A model generated the notes under the pieces. It did not search any database and was not told where the DNA came from. It worked only from the letters and a program-made list of their open reading frames with translations. This document shows positions 37,828 to 47,086 of a DNA stretch of 64,000 nt, one piece after another (within the stretch, counting starts at the first letter, position 1; each line of letters starts with the position of its first letter). A program made the position numbers and the translations under genes. Source of the stretch: Pseudomonas rubra (GTDB lineage Bacteria > Pseudomonadota > Gammaproteobacteria > Pseudomonadales > Pseudomonadaceae); contig NZ_JAMDGZ010000010.1 of NCBI RefSeq assembly GCF_028656935.1, positions 62,001 through 126,000 of the forward strand. The letters run 5' to 3'.

Positions 37828-39255
37828 ATGACCGCGAACCTGCCCCCGCAACACGCCACGCCCGATGAGCATGACCACCTGCAACGCAGCCTGTCCAACC
37901 GCCATATCCAACTGATCGCCATCGGTGGCGCCATCGGCACCGGGCTGTTCATGGGCTCGGGCAAGACCATCAGCCTGGCCGGCCCGTCGATCATCTTCGT
38001 CTACATGATCATCGGTTTCATGCTGTTCTTCGTCATGCGTGCCATGGGCGAACTGCTGCTGTCGAACCTCAACTACAAGTCGTTCATCGATTTTTCCGCC
38101 GACCTGCTCGGGCCCTGGGCTGGCTACTTCACTGGCTGGACCTACTGGTTCTGCTGGATCATCACCGGCATCGCCGACGTCATTGCGATCTCGGCCTATT
38201 CGCAATTCTGGTTCCCCGACCTGCCGCAATGGGCACCGGCGCTTGCCTGCGTCGGCCTGCTGTTGTCACTGAACCTGATCACGGTGAAGATGTTCGGCGA
38301 AATCGAGTTCTGGTTTGCCATGATCAAGATCATCGCCATCGTTGCCCTGGTCGGCACTGGCTTGTACATGGTCATGGCCGGCTTCCAGTCGCCCGCCGGG
38401 CGCACCGCCGACCTTGCCAACCTGTGGAACGACCAGGGCATGTTCCCCCATGGCTTGATGGGCTTTTTTGCCGGCTTCCAGATTGCCGTGTTCGCCTTCG
38501 TCGGCATCGAACTGGTGGGTACCACTGCCGCCGAAGCCAAGGACCCGGAGCGCAACCTGCCGCGCGCGATCAACTCGATCCCGGTGCGCATCATCATTTT
38601 TTATGTGCTGGCGCTGATCACCATCATGGCCGTGACGCCATGGCGTGACGTGGTCCCGGGCAAGAGCCCGTTCGTGGAGCTGTTCGTGCTCGCCGGCCTG
38701 CCGGCAGCGGCCAGTATCATCAACTTCGTGGTGTTGACCTCGGCGGCCTCCTCGGCCAACAGCGGCGTGTTCTCGACCAGCCGCATGCTCTTCGGCCTGG
38801 CCCAGCAGGGTGATGCGCCACGCAGTTTCGAGCACCTGTCCAGCCGCAAGGTGCCGGCCAACGGCCTGTACTTTTCCTGCACCTGCCTGTTGCTGGGCGC
38901 CGCACTGATGTATGTGGTTCCCGATCTGATCGAAGCCTTCACCCTGGTGACCACGGTCTCGGCGATCCTGTTCATGTTCGTCTGGACCCTGATCCTGCTG
39001 TCGTATCTGAACTACCGCAAACAGCGTGCGGCGCTGCACCAGGCCTCGAAGTACAAGATGCCCGGCGGGCGCTTCATGTGCTGGGTGTGCCTGGTGTTCT
39101 TCGCCTTCATCCTGGTGCTGCTGAGTCTTGAGCACGACACCCGTCAGGCGCTGATCGTCACGCCGCTGTGGTTCGTGCTGCTGGCCGTGACTTACCAGTT
39201 CGTGCGGCGCAATCGTCAGGCTCAGCTTGAAAGCGTCAGCTCCCGCCAGGGCTGA
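37828..39255 (+). CDS. cycA: D-serine/D-alanine/glycine permease
   Basis: APC-family proton symporter of 475 residues with twelve predicted membrane helices. The N-terminal segment RSLSNRHIQLIAIGGAIGTG holds the substrate-binding glycine loop, and GIELVGTTAAEAKDPERNLPRAINSIP is typical of the amino-acid transporter subfamily closest to CycA. It would import D-serine, D-alanine and glycine. Its stop abuts the stop of the convergent gene at 39256 with no spacer. Confidence 0.85.
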   Translation: MTANLPPQHATPDEHDHLQRSLSNRHIQLIAIGGAIGTGLFMGSGKTISLAGPSIIFVYMIIGFMLFFVMRAMGELLLSNLNYKSFIDFSADLLGPWAGYFTGWTYWFCWIITGIADVIAISAYSQFWFPDLPQWAPALACVGLLLSLNLITVKMFGEIEFWFAMIKIIAIVALVGTGLYMVMAGFQSPAGRTADLANLWNDQGMFPHGLMGFFAGFQIAVFAFVGIELVGTTAAEAKDPERNLPRAINSIPVRIIIFYVLALITIMAVTPWRDVVPGKSPFVELFVLAGLPAAASIINFVVLTSAASSANSGVFSTSRMLFGLAQQGDAPRSFEHLSSRKVPANGLYFSCTCLLLGAALMYVVPDLIEAFTLVTTVSAILFMFVWTLILLSYLNYRKQRAALHQASKYKMPGGRFMCWVCLVFFAFILVLLSLEHDTRQALIVTPLWFVLLAVTYQFVRRNRQAQLESVSSRQG

Positions 39256-39831
39256 TCAACGCTCGTTGGCCTTGTACAATTGGGCCAGCACCGCGTCGGC
39301 CTCCTTGCGTTGGGCCGGCGTGGGCGCCTTGGCGAACTGGCTGCGGCCGTTGAGGGTCAGGTAGGCATTGTCGCCGTCGCCCCAGATGTATGAGTAGACC
39401 AGCATGAAGCTGTCGGAGTCGGCGGCGCAGTAAGGCGCAACGCTGCGCAGTGGCGCCAGCAGCGAGATCATCTCGCCGTAGTTGTCGCTGAACTGCAACA
39501 GGGCGAACTGCCAGGCCCCGGCCTTCTCGTCGTACTCCGAGTACGTGCCCCAGCCGCTGACACCGACCAGCTCGCTCAGGTCTTGCGCAACCAGCGGCCG
39601 CAGGTCTTCACTTCTGACCTTACCGGGACCATACATCCCCTGGCTGTCGAACCATTGCTGCCAGTCGTCGAAGGCGGGCGCCCCGCCCGGTGGAGCGGCC
39701 TTGGCCTCAGCGTACTGGGCCGGGGTCATGGTGCAACGAAAGTACAACGAGGACGGTTCAGCCTGCGCCTGCCCCATTGCCGCCCACAACCCGGCCAGCA
39801 TGCCTGCGCCCACGTATTTGATCACTGCCAT
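39256..39831 (-). CDS. Exported protein of unknown function
   Basis: I do not recognise this 191-residue protein. A clear signal peptide (VGAGMLAGLWAAMGQAQA) is followed by a mature domain with two cysteines (RCTMTPAQY and PYCAADSD), an acidic and aromatic middle, and a Lys/Ala-rich C-terminal helix (PTPAQRKEADAVLAQLYKANER). The ATG at 39831 is only two bases from AAGGA; a GTG at 39825, two codons in, has better spacing (eight bases) and may be the real start. It lies between cycA and the urea transporter on the opposite strand, with no obvious link to either. Confidence 0.72.
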   Translation of the reverse strand: MAVIKYVGAGMLAGLWAAMGQAQAEPSSLYFRCTMTPAQYAEAKAAPPGGAPAFDDWQQWFDSQGMYGPGKVRSEDLRPLVAQDLSELVGVSGWGTYSEYDEKAGAWQFALLQFSDNYGEMISLLAPLRSVAPYCAADSDSFMLVYSYIWGDGDNAYLTLNGRSQFAKAPTPAQRKEADAVLAQLYKANER

Positions 39832-39992
39832 CGTCCTTGAGTGGTGTTGAAGACGCCGATCATACCTGCGCGTTCCAAAGCTGTGCAGGCAAGTTTGCAG
39901 TGCACGGGTTCAGGCGCCATCACAGTGCAAGCACGCTGCATTGTTGCCGCAGATCTCCTGCAAACGCCTGTCCCAGGCAGCCTCTCACCACC

Positions 39993-40009
39993 CGGCACAG
40001 CCCTTGCTA
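39993..40009 (+). promoter_or_regulatory. Sigma-54 promoter of urtABCDE
   Basis: GGCAC at -24 and TTGCT at -12 are separated so that GG (39994-39995) and GC (40006-40007) have exactly ten bases between them, the sigma-54 rule. It lies about 65 bases before the urtA ATG. Nitrogen-limited expression through NtrC is the expected control for a urea importer; I see only weak candidates for NtrC sites upstream (around 39890-39940, with repeated TGCA). Confidence 0.65.
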
Positions 40010-40070
40010 ACGCTCTTGGGCGAAGTCGCCATCTGCCCAATAGAACATCCCATTGCATGGAGAGAGCACT

Positions 40071-41336
40071 ATGAAGCGTCGCAGTCTGATCAAGGCCTTT
40101 ACCCTCAGCGCGTCCATCGCAGCGATGGGCCTGAGCTGGAGCATCCAGGCCGCCGAGACCATCAAGGTCGGTATCCTGCATTCGCTGTCGGGGACCATGG
40201 CGATTTCCGAAACCTCGCTCAAAGACATGGCCCTTATGACCATCGAGCAGATCAACGCCAAGGGCGGGGTCAACGGCAAGCTGCTGGAACCGGTGGTGGT
40301 CGACCCGGCCTCGAACTGGCCGCTGTTCGCCGAAAAGGGCCGCCAGTTGCTGACCCAGGACAAGGTCGCGGTGGTGTTCGGCTGCTGGACCTCAGTGTCG
40401 CGCAAGTCGGTGCTGCCGGTGTTCGAAGAGCTCAACGGCCTGCTGTTCTACCCGGTGCAGTATGAGGGTGAAGAGATGTCGCCGAACGTCTTTTACACTG
40501 GCGCTGCACCCAACCAGCAGGCAATCCCGGCAGTGGAATACCTGATGAGCGATGACGGCGGCGCGGCCAAGCGCTACTTCCTGCTGGGCACCGACTACGT
40601 CTACCCGCGCACCACCAACAAGATTCTGCGCGCCTTCCTGCACAGCAAGGGCGTAGCCGACAAGGACATCGAAGAGGTCTACACGCCGTTTGGCCACAGC
40701 GACTACCAGACCATCGTCGCCAACATCAAAAAGTTCTCCGCCGGCGGCAAAACCGCGGTGATCTCTACGGTCAATGGCGACTCCAACGTGCCGTTCTACA
40801 AGGAACTGGCCAACCAGGGCCTGAAAGCCACCGACGTGCCGGTGGTGGCATTCTCGGTGGGTGAAGAGGAACTGCGTGGCATCGATACCAAACCGTTGGT
40901 GGGCCACCTGGCGGCGTGGAATTACTTCGAGTCGGTGGATAACCCGGTCAACAGCCAGTTCGTCGCCGACTGGCAAGCCTACGCCAAAGCCAAGAACCTG
41001 CCCGGCGCCGACAAGGCGGTAACCAACGACCCGATGGAGGCCACCTATGTGGGTATCCACATGTGGGCCCAGGCGGTGGAAAAGGCCAAGTCCACCGATG
41101 TCGACAAAGTCCGCGAAGCCCTGGCCGGCCAGACCTTCAAGGCGCCGTCCGGCTACACCTTGACCATGGACAAGAGCAACCACCACCTGCACAAGCCGGT
41201 GATGATCGGCGAGATCCAGGATGACGGGCAGTTCAACGTGGTCTGGGAGACCGAACAGCCGCTGCGTGCACAGCCTTGGAGCCCGTTCATCCCGGGCAAC
41301 GACAAGCGGCCGGATTATGCGGTGAAGGGCAACTGA
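40071..41336 (+). CDS. urtA: Urea ABC transporter, substrate-binding protein
   Basis: Periplasmic urea-binding protein of 421 residues, type I fold. The leader MKRRSLIKAFTLSASIAAMG has twin arginines, so export may use Tat. Family segments include GILHSLSGTMAISETSLKD, VFGCWTSVSRKSVLPVFEE and NGLLFYPVQYEG, which set UrtA apart from LivK-type proteins. The ATG at 40071 follows GGAGAG. It leads the urt operon behind a sigma-54 promoter; an inverted REP-like pair separates it from urtB and may keep its message level above the rest. Confidence 0.95.
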   Translation: MKRRSLIKAFTLSASIAAMGLSWSIQAAETIKVGILHSLSGTMAISETSLKDMALMTIEQINAKGGVNGKLLEPVVVDPASNWPLFAEKGRQLLTQDKVAVVFGCWTSVSRKSVLPVFEELNGLLFYPVQYEGEEMSPNVFYTGAAPNQQAIPAVEYLMSDDGGAAKRYFLLGTDYVYPRTTNKILRAFLHSKGVADKDIEEVYTPFGHSDYQTIVANIKKFSAGGKTAVISTVNGDSNVPFYKELANQGLKATDVPVVAFSVGEEELRGIDTKPLVGHLAAWNYFESVDNPVNSQFVADWQAYAKAKNLPGADKAVTNDPMEATYVGIHMWAQAVEKAKSTDVDKVREALAGQTFKAPSGYTLTMDKSNHHLHKPVMIGEIQDDGQFNVVWETEQPLRAQPWSPFIPGNDKRPDYAVKGN

Positions 41337-41360
41337 GTTACCGGGGCCGCTTGGCGGCCC

Positions 41361-41441
41361 ATCGCTGGCAAGCCAGCTCCCACAAGGACCGCGCATCCCC
41401 GCAGGCACTGCTGTATCTGTGGGAGCTGGCTTGCCAGCGAT
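41361..41441. repeat. REP-like inverted pair (GCTGGCTTGCCAGCGA class)
   Basis: ATCGCTGGCAAGCCAGCTCC at the left and its reverse complement at the right are separated by about 33 bases between urtA and urtB. The arm sequence differs from the GCGGG class elsewhere in the window, but each half still forms its own stem (GCTGGC/GCCAGC). Confidence 0.88.
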
Positions 41442-41480
41442 GAGGCCCTCAGACACTCCACAACCGCGACGGATCCCGCT

Positions 41481-42980
41481 ATGCCCAAGGCCCTCCAGCG
41501 CCTCTTCCTCGGCTTGCTCCTGCTGCTGCCGCTAGCCGTCCAGGCAGCCGACGCCGATTACTTCATCGCCGCCAAGGCCAATGAGCAGGCGCGCCTGCTC
41601 CAGGACTGGGCGGCGCAACCGGACCCAGCCCGTCTTGAATTGCTGAGCTCCCTGCAGCAAGGCCGCATTGCCCCCGGCGACACCCGCAAGCTGCGCCTGA
41701 ACAACCGCCTGCGCGGGCTTGTGGATAACGCCCTGGCCAGCCATCAGCTACTCAGCACAGACAGCGCAGTGCGCCTGGCCGCTGCCCGGCAACTGCAAAA
41801 AAGCGCCCAGCCCGCCCAGGTCGCCTTCCTCGACCGGCGTTTTGCCGGCGAAGCCGACGCTTCCGTCCATGCTGCACTGGCCCTGGCCCTGGCCAACTTG
41901 CAACTGGTCGACAGCGACCCGGCCGTACGCCTGGCGGCTGTGCGCCTGCTCGGCGAGACTGGCGACCCCATGGCCCGCACACGCCTGCAAACCCTGCTCG
42001 AACCCGGTGTCGAAAGCACCGCCAGCGTGCGCACCGCCGCCGAAACCAGCCTGGCCCAAGTCAAGCGCAAGCTGCTGATTGGCGAGTTGCTCGGCCAGGC
42101 CTTCAGCGGCTTGTCGCTGGGTTCGATCCTGTTGCTCGCGGCCCTGGGCCTGGCCATCACCTTCGGTCTGCTCGGGGTGATCAACATGGCCCACGGCGAA
42201 ATGCTCATGCTCGGCGCCTACGCCACTTACGTGGTGCAGATCCTGGTGCAACGCTACGCGCCCGAGGCCATCGCGTTCTACCCGCTGATAGCCCTGCCGG
42301 TGGCCTTCGCCGTCAGCGCGGGAGTCGGCATGCTCCTGGAGCGCACAGTGATCCGCCACCTGTACGGCCGCCCACTGGAAACCCTGCTGGCAACCTGGGG
42401 CATTAGCCTGATCCTGATCCAGACCATACGCCTGCTGTTCGGTGCCCAGAACGTCGAGGTGGCCAACCCGGCCTGGCTTTCCGGTGGCATCCAGGTGCTG
42501 CCCAACCTGGTGCTGCCCTATAGCCGCCTGGTGATCATCGCCTTCGCCCTGTTCGTGGTGGTGTTGACTTGGTTGCTGCTCAACCGTACCCGCCTGGGCT
42601 TGAACGTGCGTGCCGTTACCCAGAACCGCAACATGGCCGCCTGCTGCGGCGTACCCACCGGGCGCGTGGACATGCTCGCCTTTGGCCTTGGCTCAGGTAT
42701 CGCCGGGCTTGGCGGCGTTGCCCTGAGCCAGATCGGCAACGTCGGCCCGGACCTGGGCCAGAGCTACATCATCGACTCGTTCCTGGTGGTGGTGCTGGGC
42801 GGCGTCGGCCAACTCGCCGGCAGCCTGTGGGCGGCCTTTGGCCTGGGCATCGCCAACAAGCTGCTAGAGCCGCAGATCGGCGCGGTGCTCGGCAAAATCC
42901 TTATCCTTGCGCTGATCATTCTGTTCATCCAGAAACGCCCGCAAGGCCTCTTCGCGCTCAAGGGACGGGTAATCGACTGA
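41481..42980 (+). CDS. urtB: Urea ABC transporter, permease UrtB
   Basis: Permease of 499 residues. A signal peptide and a large helical, repeat-like N-terminal domain outside the membrane (about 22-195, with alternating LRLAAARQLQ and VRLAAVRLLG segments of HEAT-like look) come before the LivH-type membrane domain from about 205 (ILLLAALGLAITFGLLGVINMAHGEMLMLGAY). The N-terminal extension is typical of UrtB and absent from LivH. The stop overlaps urtC by one base (TGATG). Confidence 0.94.
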   Translation: MPKALQRLFLGLLLLLPLAVQAADADYFIAAKANEQARLLQDWAAQPDPARLELLSSLQQGRIAPGDTRKLRLNNRLRGLVDNALASHQLLSTDSAVRLAAARQLQKSAQPAQVAFLDRRFAGEADASVHAALALALANLQLVDSDPAVRLAAVRLLGETGDPMARTRLQTLLEPGVESTASVRTAAETSLAQVKRKLLIGELLGQAFSGLSLGSILLLAALGLAITFGLLGVINMAHGEMLMLGAYATYVVQILVQRYAPEAIAFYPLIALPVAFAVSAGVGMLLERTVIRHLYGRPLETLLATWGISLILIQTIRLLFGAQNVEVANPAWLSGGIQVLPNLVLPYSRLVIIAFALFVVVLTWLLLNRTRLGLNVRAVTQNRNMAACCGVPTGRVDMLAFGLGSGIAGLGGVALSQIGNVGPDLGQSYIIDSFLVVVLGGVGQLAGSLWAAFGLGIANKLLEPQIGAVLGKILILALIILFIQKRPQGLFALKGRVID

Positions 42981-44055
42981 TGAACCAGCCTCTGCTTGTT
43001 ACCGCCAGCCAGAAGGCCGGCCCACGCTGGACCCTGGCCATTGGCGCCGCTGTACTGTTGGTATTGCTGGCCCTGCCGCTGCTGTCATTGCTGCCCGCTG
43101 GGCACAGCCTGCAGGTCTCGGCCTACACCCTGACCCTGGTCGGCAAGATACTTTGCTACGCCATCGTCGCCCTGGCCCTGGACCTGGTCTGGGGTTATGC
43201 CGGGCTGCTGTCGCTGGGCCACGGCCTGTTCTTCGCCTTGGGCGGTTATGCCATGGGCATGTACCTGATGCGCGAAGCGGCCGGTGATGGCCTGCCGGCG
43301 TTCATGACCTTCCTGTCGTGGAGCGAACTGCCCTGGTACTGGGCCGGCACCCAGCACTTTGCCTGGGCCCTGTGCCTGGCGATGCTGGCTCCGGGACTGT
43401 TGGCCCTGGTGTTCGGCTTCTTTGCCTTCCGCTCACGGATCAAGGGCGTGTACTTCTCGATCATGACCCAGGCCCTGACTTTCGCCGGCATGCTGCTGTT
43501 CTTTCGCAACGAGACCGGCTTTGGCGGCAACAACGGCTTCACCAGTTTTCGTCGCATCCTCGGTTTCGAAATCACCGCGCAAAGCACCCGCGCAGTGCTG
43601 TTTTTGCTCACCGTCGCCTTGCTGGTGGCCAGCCTGTACCTGGGCTGGCGCCTGGCCCGAAGCAAATTCGGCCGAGTGCTGACCGCCTTGCGCGACGCTG
43701 AGAACCGCCTGATGTTCTGTGGCTACGACCCGCGCGGTTTCAAGTTGTTCGTCTGGGTCTTGAGCGCGGTGTTGTGTGGCCTGGCCGGCGCCTTGTACGT
43801 GCCGCAGGTGGGCATCATCAACCCCAGCGAGATGTCGCCGACCAACTCCATCGAAGCTGCCGTATGGGTCGCCCTCGGCGGACGCGGCACCCTGATCGGC
43901 CCGCTGCTGGGGGCCGGCCTGGTCAATGGCATGAAGAGCTGGTTCACCGTGGCCTTTCCCGAGTACTGGCTGTTCTGTCTTGGGGCGCTGTTCATCCTGG
44001 TGACCCTGTATCTGCCACGGGGCGTGGTCGGTCTACTGAAGAAAAGGGGCGAACA

Positions 44056-44059
<4 letters not shown>
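42980..44059 (+). CDS. urtC: Urea ABC transporter, permease UrtC
   Basis: LivM-type permease of 359 residues with about ten membrane helices (YAIVALALDLVWGYAGLLSLGHGLFFALGGYAMGMY near 55-90 is the family core). The ATG at 42980 overlaps the urtB stop; the longer frame upstream of it lies inside urtB and is not coding. It ends in GVVGLLKKRGEQ and overlaps urtD by four bases (ATGA). Confidence 0.94.
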
Positions 44060-44916
<857 letters not shown>

Positions 44917-44936
44917 GGCCAACCAAGGACAACAAC

Positions 44937-45635
44937 ATGCTGAAAATCGACTCCCTGCACCAATACTACGGCGGCAGCCACATCCTGCGCGGCCTGTCTT
45001 TCGAGGCCAAGGTCGGTGAAGTCACCTGCCTGCTCGGCCGCAACGGCGTCGGCAAGACCACCCTGCTGCGCTGTCTGATGGGTCTGCTGCCCACCCGCGA
45101 AGGCAGCGTGCACTGGGAAGGCCAGGCAATCACCGCGCTCAAGCCGCACCAGCGGGTACATGCCGGCATCGCCTACGTGCCCCAGGGCCGCGAGATCTTC
45201 CCGCGCCTGAGCGTCGAGGAAAACCTGCTGATGGGGCTGTCGCGCTTCGGCGCCAGCCAGGCCAAAAGCGTGCCGGCGTTCATCTACGAGCTGTTTCCGG
45301 TGCTGCTGCAGATGAAACAACGCCGTGGCGGTGATCTCTCTGGCGGTCAACAGCAGCAGTTGGCAATCGGTCGCGCCCTGGCCAGCCAGCCGCGACTGCT
45401 GATCCTCGACGAGCCCACCGAGGGCATTCAACCATCGGTGATCAAGGAAATCGGCGCTGTCATCAGCACACTCGCCGCCCGTGGCGACATGGCCATCCTG
45501 CTGGTGGAGCAGTTCTACGACTTTGCCGCCGAGCTTGCCGACCAGTACCTGGTGATGTCGCGCGGCGAAATCATCCAGGCCGGACGTGGCGAAAACATGC
45601 AAGCCGAAGGTGTACGCGGCCTGGTAACCATTTAA
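44937..45635 (+). CDS. urtE: Urea ABC transporter, ATPase UrtE
   Basis: LivF-type ATPase of 232 residues with Walker A GRNGVGKTT, signature LSGGQQQQLAIGRAL and Walker B LLILDEPTEGIQP, the last being the UrtE form. The ATG at 44937 has AAGGA seven bases upstream and gives the usual MLKIDSLHQYYGG start; an in-frame ATG at 44913 overlaps the urtD stop (ATGA) and cannot be ruled out. It ends the urt operon. Confidence 0.94.
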   Translation: MLKIDSLHQYYGGSHILRGLSFEAKVGEVTCLLGRNGVGKTTLLRCLMGLLPTREGSVHWEGQAITALKPHQRVHAGIAYVPQGREIFPRLSVEENLLMGLSRFGASQAKSVPAFIYELFPVLLQMKQRRGGDLSGGQQQQLAIGRALASQPRLLILDEPTEGIQPSVIKEIGAVISTLAARGDMAILLVEQFYDFAAELADQYLVMSRGEIIQAGRGENMQAEGVRGLVTI

Positions 45636-45672
45636 CCTGAACCTATCACCGTGCCCTGTTCGAGAACCTGCC

Positions 45673-46200
45673 ATGACTTACCTGCTGCGCGATGCTGTGC
45701 CTGCCGACCTGCCGGGCATTCGCGACATCTACAACGACGCCGTGCTCAACACCACGGCGATCTGGAACGAGCAAGTGGTCGACCTGGGCAATCGCCAGGC
45801 CTGGTTCGATGCCCGCCAGGCCCAGGGTTATCCGATCCTGGTGGCGGTGGACGCTGCCGACCAGGTACTGGGCTATGCTTCGTTTGGCGACTGGCGAGCG
45901 TTCGACGGCTTTCGCCATACCGTCGAGCACTCGGTGTATATCCGCAGCGACCAGCGCGGCAACGGCCTGGGCCCCACGCTGATGCAAGCGCTGATCGAGC
46001 GGGCCCGCACCTGCAACAAGCACGTGATGGTTGCTGCCATCGAAAGCGGCAACGCCGCCTCGATTCGCCTGCACCAGCGCCTGGGTTTCACGCTCAACGG
46101 GCAGATGCCCCAGGTCGGCGTGAAATTTGGCCGCTGGCTGGACCTGACCTTCATGCAATTGATCCTCAACCCCGACGCCCCGCCCCCGACAATGGAATGA
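45673..46200 (+). CDS. GNAT acetyltransferase, phosphinothricin/methionine sulfoximine type
   Basis: Acetyltransferase of 175 residues that should transfer acetyl from acetyl-CoA to the amino group of glutamine-synthetase inhibitors such as phosphinothricin or methionine sulfoximine. Motif A reads VYIRSDQRGNGLGPTLMQALIERA with the CoA loop RGNGLG; FVGDWRAFDGF-like and HTVEHSVY segments (here SFGDWRAFDGFRHTVEHSVYI split over 74-93) mark the PAT subgroup. The place after urt genes matches PA4866, which has this activity. The link to nitrogen metabolism is therefore consistent. It overlaps or abuts the next gene. Confidence 0.87.
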   Translation: MTYLLRDAVPADLPGIRDIYNDAVLNTTAIWNEQVVDLGNRQAWFDARQAQGYPILVAVDAADQVLGYASFGDWRAFDGFRHTVEHSVYIRSDQRGNGLGPTLMQALIERARTCNKHVMVAAIESGNAASIRLHQRLGFTLNGQMPQVGVKFGRWLDLTFMQLILNPDAPPPTME

Positions 46201-46205
46201 CGCCC

Positions 46206-46733
46206 ATGAATGCTGCGCAGCTCAATCGTGTGACCCATGAAAGCTTTGCCTATTACCGTGACGGCCTGGTGGCATTGCTGCTCGATGCCGTGCAGCACGG
46301 TGCCTCGGTAGGTTTTCTGGCAGATATCGATATGCAGCAGGCTGAGCGCTACTTTGAAGAAGTGCGCCAGTGCCTGGTCAGCGGCGAGTTGCTGCTGTGG
46401 GTAGTGGGCAAGGACAAGGAAGTGCTGGGCAGCGTGCAACTGGGCTTGTGCCTGAAGCCCAATGGCTTGAACCGCGCCGAAGTGCAGAAATTGCTGGTAC
46501 ACAGCGCAGCGCGGCGCCGGGGCCTGGGCCTGGGCCAGCAACTGATGCAGGCACTGGAGCTGGCGGCGCGGCAGAAACAGCGGGGCATGCTGTACCTGGA
46601 TACCGAGGCCGGGTCGGATGCCGAGGTTTTTTATCGCTCGCAAGGGTACAGCAAGGCCGGGGAGATTCCGGATTACGCTTGTGGGCCGGATGGGGCTTAT
46701 CGGGCGACGGCGTTGTATTACAAATTGCTTTAG
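46206..46733 (+). CDS. GNAT family N-acetyltransferase of unknown substrate
   Basis: Acetyltransferase of 175 residues with the GNAT core: a beta strand pair VVGKDKEVLGSVQLGLCLKP, then motif A AEVQKLLVHSAARRRGLGLGQQLMQALE with the CoA loop RRRGLGLG, and motif B LYLDTEAGSDAEVFYRSQGY. The substrate is unknown. An ATG at 46197 overlaps the stop of the previous gene (ATGA) and is an alternative start adding three residues; both fit an operon with the gene upstream. Confidence 0.85.
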   Translation: MNAAQLNRVTHESFAYYRDGLVALLLDAVQHGASVGFLADIDMQQAERYFEEVRQCLVSGELLLWVVGKDKEVLGSVQLGLCLKPNGLNRAEVQKLLVHSAARRRGLGLGQQLMQALELAARQKQRGMLYLDTEAGSDAEVFYRSQGYSKAGEIPDYACGPDGAYRATALYYKLL

Positions 46734-46739
46734 GGCCTC

Positions 46740-46764
46740 ATCGCGGGGCAAGCCCGCTCCCACA
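46740..46764. repeat. Single REP copy
   Basis: One copy of ATCGCGGGGCAAGCCCGCTC followed by CCACA lies directly after the acetyltransferase stop, without a facing partner, and before the convergent cbpM gene. It may serve as a terminator-like hairpin for both. Confidence 0.8.
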
Positions 46765-46778
46765 GAGGCACCCCGCGA

Positions 46779-47084
46779 TCAGGCCTGCACTAACCGCCCC
46801 AGGCGCTGCCTGAGCATGCTGTTTTCGCTGCGCAGCTGCTGGACCTCGTCCAGCAGCTCCAGAGCCAGTGCCACCCCTTCCCACTCCAGTTGCAGGTCGT
46901 GGTGCAGCTTGGCCGCGCGTTTGGCCAACACCTGCGCCTGATCGTCAAACAGCCAGTCTTCCGGCGTTCGCCCGGAAGGTTCGACAATGCCGTGTTCGAC
47001 GATTTCGATCACGTAGGCCGCCGGTAGACCGGCTTCCTGGCAGAGGGTCTGCATGTCCAGTTCAACGATCAGGGTACCGCTCAT
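46779..47084 (-). CDS. cbpM: Chaperone modulator CbpM
   Basis: Small protein of 101 residues that binds the J-domain of CbpA and blocks its co-chaperone and DNA-binding activities. It has a MerR-like N-terminal fold (LDMQTLCQEAGLPAAYVIEIVEHGIVEP) and a C-terminal helical coil (ALELLDEVQQLRSENSMLRQRLGRL). It follows cbpA by two bases in the same operon, so the regulator is made with its target. Confidence 0.94.
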   Translation of the reverse strand: MSGTLIVELDMQTLCQEAGLPAAYVIEIVEHGIVEPSGRTPEDWLFDDQAQVLAKRAAKLHHDLQLEWEGVALALELLDEVQQLRSENSMLRQRLGRLVQA

Positions 47085-47086
47085 GA

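Noticed and set aside
42569..42979. Longer N terminus for urtC
   Set aside because: The upstream frame lies inside urtB; the ATG at 42980 overlapping the urtB stop fits the UrtC family start.
45651..46196. Longer N terminus for the second acetyltransferase
   Set aside because: That part of the frame is the first acetyltransferase read in another frame and shows no GNAT sequence.
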